Source of the DNA: Meconema thalassinum
Lineage: Eukaryota; Arthropoda; Insecta; Orthoptera; Tettigoniidae
Assembly (NCBI GenBank): GCA_946902985.2
Contig: OX336388.2
Span: 135,047,846 to 135,111,845 of the forward strand
Length of the DNA stretch: 64,000 nt
Direction: 5' to 3'
A program made the translations under genes and the position numbers. Positions 10,687 to 20,773 of this stretch are shown here, one piece after another (the stretch's first letter is position 1; each line of letters starts with the position of its first letter). Under the pieces are notes generated by a model. It did no database searches and was not told where the DNA came from. It saw only the letters and a program-made list of their open reading frames with translations.

Positions 10687-11376
10687 CAGGCGCGGATCTA
10701 GAGTTTGGCTTTGGGGGGGGGGGGGGGGGTCAGAGAATCGAAATTGTTAAGAAAATGGTATCACTAAAAACACAATCACAAAATATCCAAACGTACAAAA
10801 CCAGACCAATTTTTTTTGCAAGCTACATGGATAGACATTTGTGGCGTTTAGCGCACCAAAAATATTCGTACAAATTGCAACGGCGTGTTTTGCGACTTTT
10901 ACATCGAGCTTTGAGAAAAGGATCAAGGTACGTTACAGTTTCGGCAAGTCGAGTTGGTACCGACAAAGGGAGAAAGTCGCAGCTTAAATTGCCAACCAAG
11001 CTTGCAGTTTAGGTGTCGGCAACATTTTTTGGTGCGAAAAAAGCCCCAAATTCCTATCCGTGCATTGCTGCACATTCATCGTGACATCACTATAAATATC
11101 GATTCGGTAATCACAAGGTTTGCTAAACAAAATAGACGAGTTGATTTTGTTAAATAAATAATCGTTTTTATATAACAGGTATGAAGTTGCAAATATGTAG
11201 AGTTGTAACAGAACATAAAAACTGTTTGACAGTTAAAATTCGTTAAGTTTTATTTGTCTGGTTATTGTGTTTTCGTTTTTTGAATTTGCAAAAAAAATTT
11301 GGTCTCCGTTTGGAGGGGGGGGGGGGGTCATGACCCCCTCCCCCCCCCCCCCCCCCCCCCCCTGAATCCGCGCCTG
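10687..11376 (+). mobile_element. hAT-type MITE with CAGGCGCGGAT ends, copy 1
   Basis: The ends CAGGCGCGGATC and GAATCCGCGCCTG are inverted, and GCCAAGTG at 10679-10686 and 11377-11384 is a perfect 8 bp target duplication, as hAT elements make. The second copy is at 25559-26258. Both carry long G or C runs just inside the ends. An 85-codon frame inside (10755-11012) does not resemble transposase and is broken in the other copy. Confidence 0.85.
11312..11362. repeat. G-run / C-run palindrome
   Basis: A run of about 13 G, the palindrome GTCATGAC, then CCCCCTC and over 20 C. It can fold into a very stable hairpin and is prone to length change. The C-run at the right end and a G-run at 10713-10729 sit just inside the MITE ends. 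Confidence 0.85.
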
Positions 11377-12007
11377 GCCAAGTGACCTATCTGCCTGAGT
11401 AGTTACAGGTGTTACCGGCTTGCCTGGGACGATGGGTCACCAAACCGGCATTTAAACTCAATTATTAAGCTTTAATTAACCAAATTCAGAGGAAACAGAT
11501 CAGACCAAAAAACTACACTTTAAGCTACACCAAATTCACTTCTCAGCTCGACATAAACTTTAATTCAACTTAAAACCTACACAAAACATACTCTCCTTAC
11601 TGTTTTACAACTATTTAACGAACTATTCGCACTCAAAACCTAAAAACCCTGATACGGGAGCTAATTTAAAAACGCAATAGCCTAGCCCGATTACGTCTCC
11701 GGCAGTGCTACCGCTAATGCATTAATAACTTCACAATAACTTCCAAATTACGGTTAAGTGACCTATCTGCCTGAGTAGTTACAGGTGTTACCGGCTTACC
11801 TGGAACGATGGGTCACCAAACCGGTGTTTAAACTCAATTATTAAGCTTTAATTAACCAAATTCAGAGGATCAGATGGTGCAAAATGATGGGTTTTAAAGC
11901 TATCTCGATTCAGTTTTTCAACCAATGTTTTATGTACGGTATGGTTAATGTCAAACGCAACTAATACCATTTTATCCATAATGTAGAATCTTGGGCTTAT
12001 ACCGTGT

Positions 12008-12075
12008 TTTATTTATTCAAACTCGACGCGTTTCGAAAGAAACCATGTCTTTCTTCATCAGGAATAAACGGAAAT
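12008..12075 (-). ncRNA. Hammerhead-ribozyme-like motif (Penelope type)
   Basis: The minus strand has, in order, CTGATGA (12061-12055), a possible 6 bp stem (GAAAGA with TCTTTC) with a 7-nt loop, GAAA (12034-12031) and CGCGTC (12030-12025). These are the conserved core and the NUH cleavage triplet, with the very short palindromic stem III ACGCGT known from hammerheads in Penelope-like elements. Flanks can pair for about four base pairs as stem I. One extra A lies between the core and stem II. No Penelope protein is visible nearby. Confidence 0.5.
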
Positions 12076-13070
12076 ACGACTAAATTATTGCTAAGAGAAA
12101 GCAACAAAGAAACTAAAAAAGGTGCCCTAAGATGAACAATGAAGTGTATCTAACACGTCCTTGGAGAAGTGTATGTGGCATTCTTTTCCAGGCCGAGAAG
12201 TAATTACCGGAAAATTAAACTCAAAATCGAGAGCGAAATATTTATGATTGTATCGATTCCAAAGAAACAATTTCAGTTGATCCTTCAGGAGCTGGCTGCT
12301 GTCTTCAGCGTGTCATGGATATTATCCCCAGACTTGTTTATTTTGGGTGCCGATTCTTCTTCAGAACGAAGGAAATCCGCCGAGATTTGCAATCTCGAAC
12401 ACCCGCCAAGTCTTCACGCAAGCTTTCGAAAGTCCAGTACCGTAGCCGACAAAATAAATTGTTAAGTAGAGTGTGGTGTTACTTTAAATAGTTTATGTGT
12501 GCTTGTTTTAATATGCTGGGGATTATGTTTTTTATCTGTGTCTGTATACTCCAAGAATCTGTGCGTTCCGTAACATGTAATGAAGACCGTAGTTCTTATT
12601 TCTATGAATTATATTTTCCAGTGTGCCTTGCCATGCTATTTTAATTGGAACCGCTAATTACTTTTTAAAAAAGTATCCGTTACAAAGTAATTCGTTTCCC
12701 TTAGCACCATCTCTAAGACCAGCTGACCCCGGCAGTGTGGAACGTACCCACTCGAGCGCTGCCCGGCGGGGCGCGCTTGAACTTCAGGAGTCTTCACACT
12801 TTCTCCTTCTATTCGTCATGCCATCACCTTAGGCTTGGGTGACCCTACCAGGAGCCGAAGCTCCCGCTGGCATAGCCCCAAGGATCATTTTGAGCACGCA
12901 AGCCTCCAAACACCCGGCAATACCCGATTGCCTTCTGCAAGGTGACGGTACTGGCGGGAGGATGTTTCATTACCATATAATAATACGCCTCAGGTGTACG
13001 TTTCACAAAACTCAATCTCTTAAAACAGAGGGAGTAGCCCGTACCTTAGTTGGATTTTACTCTGATTAAG
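12076..13070. other. No gene recognised; structured repeat-like stretch near 12835-12920
   Basis: No coding match; the 98-codon frame at 12169-12465 shows no domain. The part from about 12835 contains GGAGCCGAAGCTCC, a five-pair stem closing a CGAA loop, within GC-rich sequence unlike its surroundings. It may be the upstream part of the LINE that follows. Confidence 0.4.
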
Positions 13071-14262
13071 GGAAAATAGGAGTGGCTGTAGGTCCTAGCG
13101 AGGTGCCTCCGTGGCAAGTCCCGCGTCCAAAAATTCGGTTAGATCTACACCGAGATCCTAAGGTGAACACGGATGCCTCCGTTTATCGGAGGCAGTTCCA
13201 CAGCATAGTTCACCAATATCCGGACGCTGGCATTCTCTACACGGATGGTTCGAAGGTGGACGAGAAGGTGGGTTGTGCTTACTTTATTGATGGTGCATAT
13301 ACCAAAATCTCTTTGCCTGAGGCCTGTAGTGTGTTTACTGCGGAGCTCGTTGCAGTTAGGATGCACGAATCTACTTTCTCGGGTGTACCGACTCTTTGAG
13401 TTCGTTGCATTCAATTGCTACATGTATCCCGCAACACCCCCTAGTGTAGCGAATCTATGACCTACTAGCCGGGTTGTGCCGCGCTGACACTCGAATCACC
13501 TTTGTGTGGCTTCCAAGCCACATGGAAATTGCGGGAAATGAGTTAGCAGATCAAGCTGCAAAAGAGGCGGTATCACTACCACCACCTAGACCAATGAAGG
13601 TACCCGCAAGAGATATCCGCTCTCAGTTACGCTGACAAGTGCATTTTGGGAGAGTCAGTGGCTAGCTGACCCAATGCCCAATAAACTGAGAGCGATCAAG
13701 GGAACTACTCGCGTGTGGCGGAGCTCGTTCCGGTCACGGAGGGAGTCCGTCATTTTGTGTAGGCTAAGGATAGGTCATACAAGATCCACCCACTCGTACC
13801 TAATGAGAAGGGAATAACCCCCCCCCCCACTTTGTACCTGTGGAGCCGTTTTCACCGTGGCTCACATCTTAACCGAGTGTGTGGATCTTGCTGACTTACA
13901 AAGAAACCTTGGTTTTCAGATGACACTCAAACTTATATTAGCTGATGACGCGGTGGCTGCTGATCTCGTCATCCGCTTTATAAGTGAGAGTGGGTTAAGG
14001 CCAGCAATCTAAATTTTCCAGTGTACATTGACTCAACGACTTGTTCGTTTTTGAATGATGGATTTTTGTTTATTTTTATAATTATTAGCTTTATTTAATG
14101 TTTTGTCGCATTAATTTTCGGTCTTCTCAAATTTAGGTATCCACCTCTACATTTTAAATTCCATTCCAAATTTGTACACTTGACCCTGTGTTAAGAGGGG
14201 CAGATGACCTCGTAGTTCCGCCCCTTAAAACCAGAATAACTAACTAACGAACTAACTAAGGG
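13071..14262 (+). mobile_element. LINE B (RNase H-type LINE), 5'-truncated
   Basis: This is the most complete LINE B copy. It has an RNase H-bearing ORF2 end (13082-14011), then a 3' UTR from about 14013 with the hairpin GGGGCAGATGACC ... GTTCCGCCCC and an ACTAACTAACG tail. The UTR alone recurs at 2777, 38892 (minus) and 45660, which ties those fragments to this LINE. Confidence 0.75.
13082..14011 (+). pseudogene. LINE ORF2 end: RNase H domain and C-terminal zinc-knuckle region
   Basis: The product would be the end of a LINE polyprotein. VPPWQVPRPKIRLDLHRD leads into RNase H: ILYTDGSKVDEKVGCAYF (first catalytic Asp), ACSVFTAELVAV (catalytic Glu) and, in another frame at about 13495, FVWLPSHMEIAGNELADQAA, the conserved end of the fold. 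Then follow ILCRLRIGHTRSTHSYLMRR (about 13750) and CTCGAVFTVAHILTECVDL (about 13835), the C-terminal domain of I-type LINEs. At least two frameshifts break it, one at a C-run near 13820. The polymerase is missing. Confidence 0.8.
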
Positions 14263-14506
14263 AAAATAGATTTGAGCCACACTTCCTTTATTTCTTAGGT
14301 TTACACGCACCATTATTAAAGGTACGTGTAGTAAATGGGTGTGGTACCACTAGAGTCTTTCTAGCCGCTCATCTACGATATTGGGTTTACTTTAATATTT
14401 AATATGGTAAAATCAAGTGAGAAATCTACTATGGGATGACAAAATTCCACAGAAAGCAAAATTAATTATGTTTCACACCTACTTCATTCCTATGGACATG
14501 AAACAT

Positions 14507-15775
14507 GATGATAATGATGATAATTGTTGTTTTAAGTGGCCTACTATCTAGGTTATCGGCCCCTAATGGTTTGGGTGATAGCGAAAATGACAATGAAGTG
14601 GAAACCAGAACGAAAATTTAAGTGAGAAAGAAAATACTTACAAAAGGGAACTCAGATTGAAACTACTCACAAAATGGAGAGCGGTAATACTTTCGAAAGG
14701 GAATTTAGAACGAAAAGACTCACAAAAGGAATAGATTGAATAATACGCACAAAATGTAGGTTAGGTTCAAAATGCAATGTAGCCTACCTGTAGAGTCGAG
14801 ATACCTTACTTAAAAACTGCAAGTGAAATTCAAAATACTTACAAAATGAAAATGAGATTGAAAATGCGTACGAAATGCAATTGAGGTTCAAATACTTAGA
14901 CTAAAAAATGTAATTGAAATTGAAAATACACAATGCTATTCAGATTGAAAAACGCGCATTTCAGATTCCAAATACTCACAAAGTGCAATTAAAATTCAAA
15001 ATACTTACATAATGCAATTGAAATTGAAAATCCTTACAAAATGCACGGTAGATTCAAACTACTCAGTTGGATGGACAATACTTACAAAATGCAATTTAGA
15101 TTGGAAATACTTACAAAATATAATTTAGATTCAAAATATCCACAAAATGCAATTGAGAATCAAAATACTTGCAAAATGCCCCCCCCCCCATACAAAATGC
15201 AATTTAAGATTGAAAGTTCTTGCAAATATCGGTTTAGGTTGAAAATACAAAATGCAATTGAAATTCAAAATACTCACAAAAGTCCCATCCCCTATATTGA
15301 AAGATTTACTAAAAATGCAATTGAGGTTGAAAACTCTCGCAAAATGCAATGTAGATCGAAAAGGCTTACAAAATACAACTTAGATTGAAAACACCTACAA
15401 AATGGAATGTAGATGCAAAAAAACGCTAAATGGAATTTAGATACACAGGGAGCCAATTAACAAAAACAGTGCGGGAATCATAAAGAGAAAAGGAAATATA
15501 ATGAAAAGAAAACAAGATGTCTGACCCCTCGAAGAAGGAGGGATCAGGAAAGATCAGACAAGGGCCAATTAAGGCGGGAAAGTGAAAGACTTCCTAGGCC
15601 TCGGATACCCTAATACCGTCGGGGTCGGAAAAGAACAAGAGTTGACCAAAGGAGGTCGACAAGAAAGAAGACGGCGAGGAGCCAGGCACCAGTAAGTGGA
15701 GGCAATGCCGGACTCAGCTGGGGCCCTGTGGTCGCCAACCCACGTCCCACTAGATATGAGCCCCTGGGGGAGACT
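14507..15775 (-). mobile_element. LINE C copy 2, 3' UTR with expanded minisatellite
   Basis: The minus-strand 3' end at 14507 has the hairpin and (CAT)n tail of copy 1. From 14600 to 15430 it is the same ~30 bp minisatellite. From 15540 to 15775 is a conserved 3' UTR block (GTCGACCTCCTTTGGTCAAC, CCAACCCACGTCCCA) shared with the copy at 32268-32922. No coding part remains. Confidence 0.75.
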
Positions 15776-16203
15776 TGAAATGTGTACCCTACTCAACAAG
15801 GCTAATAGTAAAATGCAGGAAACAGACTTTGAGGGCTTGTAGTGGAGACCAAGAAGGTTAAGTTTAGCATAGGAACTTGTGTCCAGAAATGCACCGTCTT
15901 TCCACTATTTGCAACAACAACAAAAAAACACTCTACAGCACACGTCCACAGTTCCCACATTTTCGGCGCTCTGTCTGACTCATGCTGCTTGTCGTCTGGG
16001 TCCAACAGGGCTTCCAGCGGCTCACTTTTCTCACTATTATTCACTATTTTCAAAGCAGCCTCACTTTTCTCACTATTTGATGTCGATCGCAGTCAACGGT
16101 CTTTCCGGGCTGCCTGAACGTTTCTACCACTCACGTACCAATTCTATATGTCATTAGGCTGAACATTGGACATACTGTGAGCTGTCCAGTGCATCGAAGC
16201 CTT
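15776..16203. other. No recognisable feature
   Basis: Both strands are open for about 80-90 codons here (15802-16117), but no domain is evident. A short duplication of TCACTTTTCTCACTATT occurs at about 16023 and 16062. Confidence 0.4.
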
Positions 16204-16417
16204 CCTTCTGCTTGGGATCTGGCGTCTGGCGGCAAAAGTAGGAACTACTTGAAAAAATTCAATGTCTGCAATCCTTACGTGAATTAAAACAGATACACAC
16301 ACTAATACAGCCATCACAATTAACACCGGTTATCAGACAGATTCTACACACACCCAAAGTACACGGGGCAACATGACCGCGTTGTCGCAGCCCCTAAACT
16401 GAGGAACCAACCAACCA
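16204..16417 (+). mobile_element. SINE A copy 3, 3' half only
   Basis: Matches the last ~210 bp of SINE A from GGCGGCAAAAGTAGGAACTA to the ACCAACCAACC tail; 5'-truncated. Confidence 0.85.
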
Positions 16418-16543
16418 TTCCCTTGTGTTAATGAGGACCAACACATTTGCGTTAATGCGATGAGTTTTAGAGCTATGTATAATCATGTATTATGTAAACA
16501 ACATGCTTGAAATGCAAGCAGTTTCACTTTGGTCACGTAATAT

Positions 16544-17337
16544 TGTTACGTGCCACCCCCTAGTGGCACTTTTGTTAACTGGATTACGGTGGGTAGAAAG
16601 CACAACACAGGATGTTCCTTTAAAGAAATAATTAATTTTATTGCGGCCAGAAAGATACACTACTCATCAGCAAATACAAGCAATTGGAACCTTACTCCAG
16701 TTTCCTCAAGTCTCTTGCTTATGGAGAGCTCGTTCCCCCTTTTCACTTGTCAACAGTTAATCCTCACGCTAATGAGTCTGGTGGCCTTGACAGAACTACA
16801 TGCAACTCTTCCTTTTGTACACAAATTACAGTTACTTACGATAACCTTCTACACGCTGCTTCGCTGTTCACGAGCTGGGAGACAATGTCACTGGATTTCG
16901 TAACTCGCACGGCACTTCACCACAATATCTCTGACGCTCAGTGAAATCACACTCACTCAAAACACAGGCAGTCCCCTGTATGCTTCTCACTTCCTCGCTG
17001 TCGAGAGAAACGGCTTCACTAGGGGTTTCACAAGTCACCACACTTCTGTCGCTCAGGATAAACGCTCGCACTAGCTCGTAAAACACAACAACAACTGCTT
17101 GACAGGTCGCTCTTATATAGCAGGCCGGTGACTCAATAAATGCTTCTAGACCCATCCAGGGTTCACGGCTTCTCGAGGTTTCCTTCACTGGCTCAGTCAC
17201 GAATATTCTGGACCATCCCTTTGTCCTAGTAGTCCTGTTGCATAAGGCGCACGCGATACACTGAGGCAGAGCAGCCCAGCCCTAGGGCCGTTGTGACTCA
17301 TGCGGCGAGCGATGAAACAAACTCACAGCCGTAACAA
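16544..17337 (-). mobile_element. Solo LTR, copy 1 (Gypsy-like)
   Basis: It begins TGTTACG and ends CGTAACA, and is flanked by ATAT at 16540-16543 and 17338-17341, a perfect 4 bp duplication. The 4 bp size fits Gypsy-type LTR elements. On the minus strand it has GCTATATAAG (17121-17112) and later AATAAA (16642-16637), which sets the orientation. No internal retroelement sequence is attached. Copy 2 is at 57512-58310. Confidence 0.85.
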
Positions 17338-17633
17338 TATTAACAACATTCTCTTTTTTTCATTCCAGGAAAAAAACGATCAGAGTCCATTGCATGATGT
17401 AACAATATTTTTAAAAAATGTATCAATATATAGCCTACTGCTTAGTTAGTGTATGTCTCCTCCAAACATGGTTCCCTTGATATTATCAAGACATAAAATC
17501 TATAGTTCTGTAATTCGAATTACTTTCCTGAAAAAGTTGCCCTATGTGACCACACTTCCCGCCCCCTCCCCTTGTAGGCCGATAGCCTAGAGGCGAGTCA
17601 TGATTGAAATTTTGACATGTTCAACCAAAATAT

Positions 17634-18090
17634 CAAAACCCGGCCGAAGTCGTCGGATTTTTAAGAGCGTTAAAAAAAACCTCAGTATGCCTTCCTTTGG
17701 AAGGGAAGTAAAGCCGGCAGGCCCATGTCATCGTTTTATGGCATGATAAAGAACCTTCCTCTAATTACACCTGTTTGAAGCTAAATCATAGGTTATCTTT
17801 GACTAACGATCTTAGGTTCGAACGTTCGTCGTCAGGAGCCGACTGCGATGGCATCTAGTAACACAGTGCAGAATTAGTTGGTCGTTGACGGTGGCGTTTG
17901 GTAGGAAAAAGTTGGAACTACTTGAAAATCGAATGTATGCAGTCCTTACTTGACTTAAAAACAGATAACACACACTCGTACATCCATCACAATTAACACC
18001 GGTTATCAGACTGATTCTACACACACCCAAAGTACACGGGGCTACATGACCGAGTTGTCGCAGCCCCTAAACTGAGGAACCAACCAACCA
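17634..18090 (+). mobile_element. SINE A copy 4
   Basis: Starts at the B-box region (AACCCGGCCGAAGTCGTCGG) and runs to the ACCAACCAACCA tail, with the first ~55 bp of the tRNA-like head missing. Confidence 0.85.
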
Positions 18091-18847
18091 GCTTAAAATT
18101 GTTTCAGCTCTTTGGCATGTATAAAATGCTCCTTGCGACAGATTAGCATGAAATTTCCAGAGAATGTTTATTATGTACAGGAATAAAAAATAAGTAAGTT
18201 TTTTGTTATCAGCTGAATGTTACCTTCATATTCTTGGTCTTAAAATAGTACTGAACTAGATGTTTTGCCTCCTGTATGAATTATAAAATTTAAAAAAAAA
18301 CTCCAATATTTTAATCATGATTACAAAACCCAGACTTATTGGCAAGTATAGGCCTATGGGTATTTCTAACAAGTTTGCCAAATTATATCCCAAAACAATT
18401 GAAAACTGTTCCGCAAGGAGCATTTTCCACGCAACGTACAAACATATTAAATTTGTTGATAACACTTTGGAACAAATCAACAAATCAACTGAAATATTTG
18501 TTTGGTGCTATATCATATTAATATGTCCTTGTGTTTGAATTTTGGTTGTGATAAGTGGTAGGCCTAAGTTTTAGAAGTGCCTAATTTCAAGCATGACTCC
18601 TCTCAAAACACCAATTACAATCATCTTCATATTTCATATTTAAAATCTTCAGGAAAACCCCGCAATTCCATGCAAAAATTATTAGTTATTGCTTCATACT
18701 TAAACCTTTAAAAAACCTATAAAATCATGTTTTTCTTTTTTCTTTTTACGAAAAGCCTTTGGGTAGTTTTGACCAACACTATCAATGTTGATGTGTTTCA
18801 CATAGTATTGTGTTCCAGGTTTCTATGATTTAACCAACAAGCTGTGT

Positions 18848-18867
18848 TTTCTTTCCGTATGTTTCAG
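18848..18867 (+). promoter_or_regulatory. Splice acceptor
   Basis: A pyrimidine-rich stretch (TTTTCTTTCCGTATGTTTCAG) ends in CAG at 18865-18867, with a TTTAAC branch-point-like site about 30 bp upstream. The frame opens immediately after it. Confidence 0.6.
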
Positions 18868-19853
18868 ACGACGACAAGTTCCGAGGTCTTTCAGCAGACA
18901 GCGAAATCAACAGCATCAACAGATATGGAGAAACGAGTAATGTTACCGGTTCTTCAGCCCGATTTCCTGTCGCATCGTATGGTACGTCAACTGATGAGAA
19001 AGTAATGAACGTCAATAACAAATATGTTGACAATCGACCGATGTACAGAAAAGAACAGCCATTAAATAGAGAAAATGAGAATGAAAATTCCATGTACAAT
19101 GGGCATACAGAAGGATATGATCACCGAAACAGCGAACCTGTACGCATCCACCCCTCGGGAAGGGAGAAAGGACGTGATAAAGTCATGAAACTCTTTTCAA
19201 ATCTACTGGAAGATTTACATAAACACGAATGTAATATTGATGCCGCGTTGAGAGAACAACAGGAAGAATCAATGATGAAACCGCAAAATGATGATAATAG
19301 CACCAAATGCGACCTTAGATCTTCCCCCACTACCAAAAGCTGTACTTTCAAATTTGGCGATGCAGGCCTAGAAAGGACTTCGAATCTTCCTGCAAATCCC
19401 GATCCAGGCAATCAAAATACGTCTTCCACTAACAGAAACTCAAGCAGATATATGATGACTTCTGATAAGCCACATTTTATAGACATGAAATATCCATACC
19501 GAGTCAAGGATAATATGGAAGACAAAGCGTTTGTAGACCTAAAATATCCAACATTTAAAAAACCTAGTTCATCATATGATGATATACGTGACATGATCAA
19601 AGATAATCAGCAAAAAATAAATCTTCTGAGTGTTAACAAAGATGACTCCATAAACACGAACGAAATCAAAACAGACCTTGCAGAATTAACTCAGTCAAAT
19701 CCTGAGCTTTCTTTGATTGCTGAGGAGATAGTCAGCCGGCCAATGATGAATGATAATGTACATCAACTTGATATTTTACACGATTCAACCTTGTTGGAAG
19801 ATGAAGCAGCTTCACGTACAATGGAGCCAATTGACGCTGAACTTTTACGCTAG
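18868..19853 (+). CDS. Terminal exon of an unrecognised host protein
   Basis: After the acceptor the frame is open for about 327 codons, from 18870 to the TAG at 19851-19853; a first ATG lies at 19005, but the frame continues upstream to the acceptor, so the exon is the better model. The first two bases complete a codon, so the intron is phase 1. The residues are hydrophilic and rich in Asn, Ser, Asp, Glu and Lys, with no signal peptide or membrane segment. A helical stretch, KVMKLFSNLLEDLHKHE, and a paired motif (IDMKYPY, VDLKYPT) about 30 residues apart stand out. I do not recognise the family. No transposon similarity is visible, and an AATAAA follows 240 bp downstream. Upstream exons lie outside the window or beyond the repeats. 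Confidence 0.55.
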
Positions 19854-20093
19854 CAAGAACAGAGCCGGAAACATGGATATGATGATTCCTACGTTAGGTA
19901 GAGAACAACTTAAGTCATTCATGGACTTGAAGTAAAAGATACTGTTCGCGCGCCAGCTCTGAAGACCGAAGACAGGAATGTGTCGTGGAGTTGGAGTGAG
20001 TAGGCTGGTGATGACGGAGAACTGCATTATACTTCGCAAAAGCATACGCTTAACTCAAAGTAGTGATATTGGCAATGAAGAATCGCATTTTAC

Positions 20094-20099
20094 AATAAA
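20094..20099 (+). terminator. Candidate poly(A) signal of the host exon
   Basis: AATAAA lies 241 bp after the stop codon at 19851, a reasonable 3' UTR length. Nothing else supports it. Confidence 0.4.
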
Positions 20100-20726
20100 G
20101 TTAATAATGGTTCTACGCCCCTTAGAATGCACTGGTTATTTTTTCTTTCGAACCGCCATACCAGTAGGATCTCCGAAGATTCGTACACCCAAGGGCCTAC
20201 AGTATGTCTCTAAAATGCTCCCTGACTCAATGTCTCCGCGCTCCCCCCAACTTCATACCCCGCGTCCTCAGAGCTGGCGAGGAGACGGTACTGAGAGGTG
20301 ACTTATGTCAATGCACTATAAGATATTTTCAAAATCTTGCTATGAGTGGGGTATTATTAGGTAGGGAAAGATACAATATACAGGTTAGTTAACATCAAAA
20401 GACCGGGGTTGAGGAGAGGAAAGGGGGATAACAGGGCTGAGTGGCCCGGGGAGTTCCTGATGGGCCTATATTTATTGTAACAGAAACCAGCGAATAGTCC
20501 ACAACACATCATCAAAAGAACAAAGGTCTACTGTAACATGAATTTTATGAATACCCACAATGTTTATATTTTGACAGCCAGAGATATAGCAAAGTTTAAA
20601 ATGTTGTCAAGACGCTTAAATCTCGGAAAATTTCTATATAACCTTCGCAAAATCCGACTTTCAATCATATGGTTGTGAAAGGTGTTCGACGTTTCGGTTC
20701 GCAAAAACGATAACGACTTTCCAAAA

Positions 20727-20728
<2 letters not shown>

Positions 20729-20759
<31 letters not shown>

Positions 20760-20773
20760 CTTCTTCTCCTTCT
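20729..20773. repeat. (TTC)n microsatellite, LINE 3' tail
   Basis: Read on the minus strand it is a (GAA)n run following the end of the LINE relic at 20774-22152, so it is most likely that LINE's tail. Confidence 0.8.

Larger units (their letters stand above)
10421..11869 (+). repeat. ~375 bp tandem duplication, one unit split by a MITE
   Basis: Unit 1 is 10421-10686 plus 11385-11494; unit 2 is 11495-11869. They are highly similar (for example ACCAAAAAACTACACTTTAA at both starts and GGGTCACCAAACCGG near both ends). Unit 1 carries the hAT-type MITE at 10687-11376; unit 2 has the empty site (TTACGGTTAAGTGACC). No coding content. Confidence 0.85.

Noticed and set aside
10755..11012. 85-codon frame inside the hAT-type MITE
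   Set aside because: No transposase motifs, and the same frame is broken in the copy at 25559-26258.
12169..12465. 98-codon frame after the hammerhead-like motif, as a Penelope protein
   Set aside because: No GIY-YIG or reverse transcriptase motif can be seen.
15041..15388. 115-codon plus-strand frame
   Set aside because: A by-product of the minisatellite in LINE C.
16868..17200. 110-codon minus-strand frame
   Set aside because: It lies inside a solo LTR, and the second LTR copy carries only parts of it.
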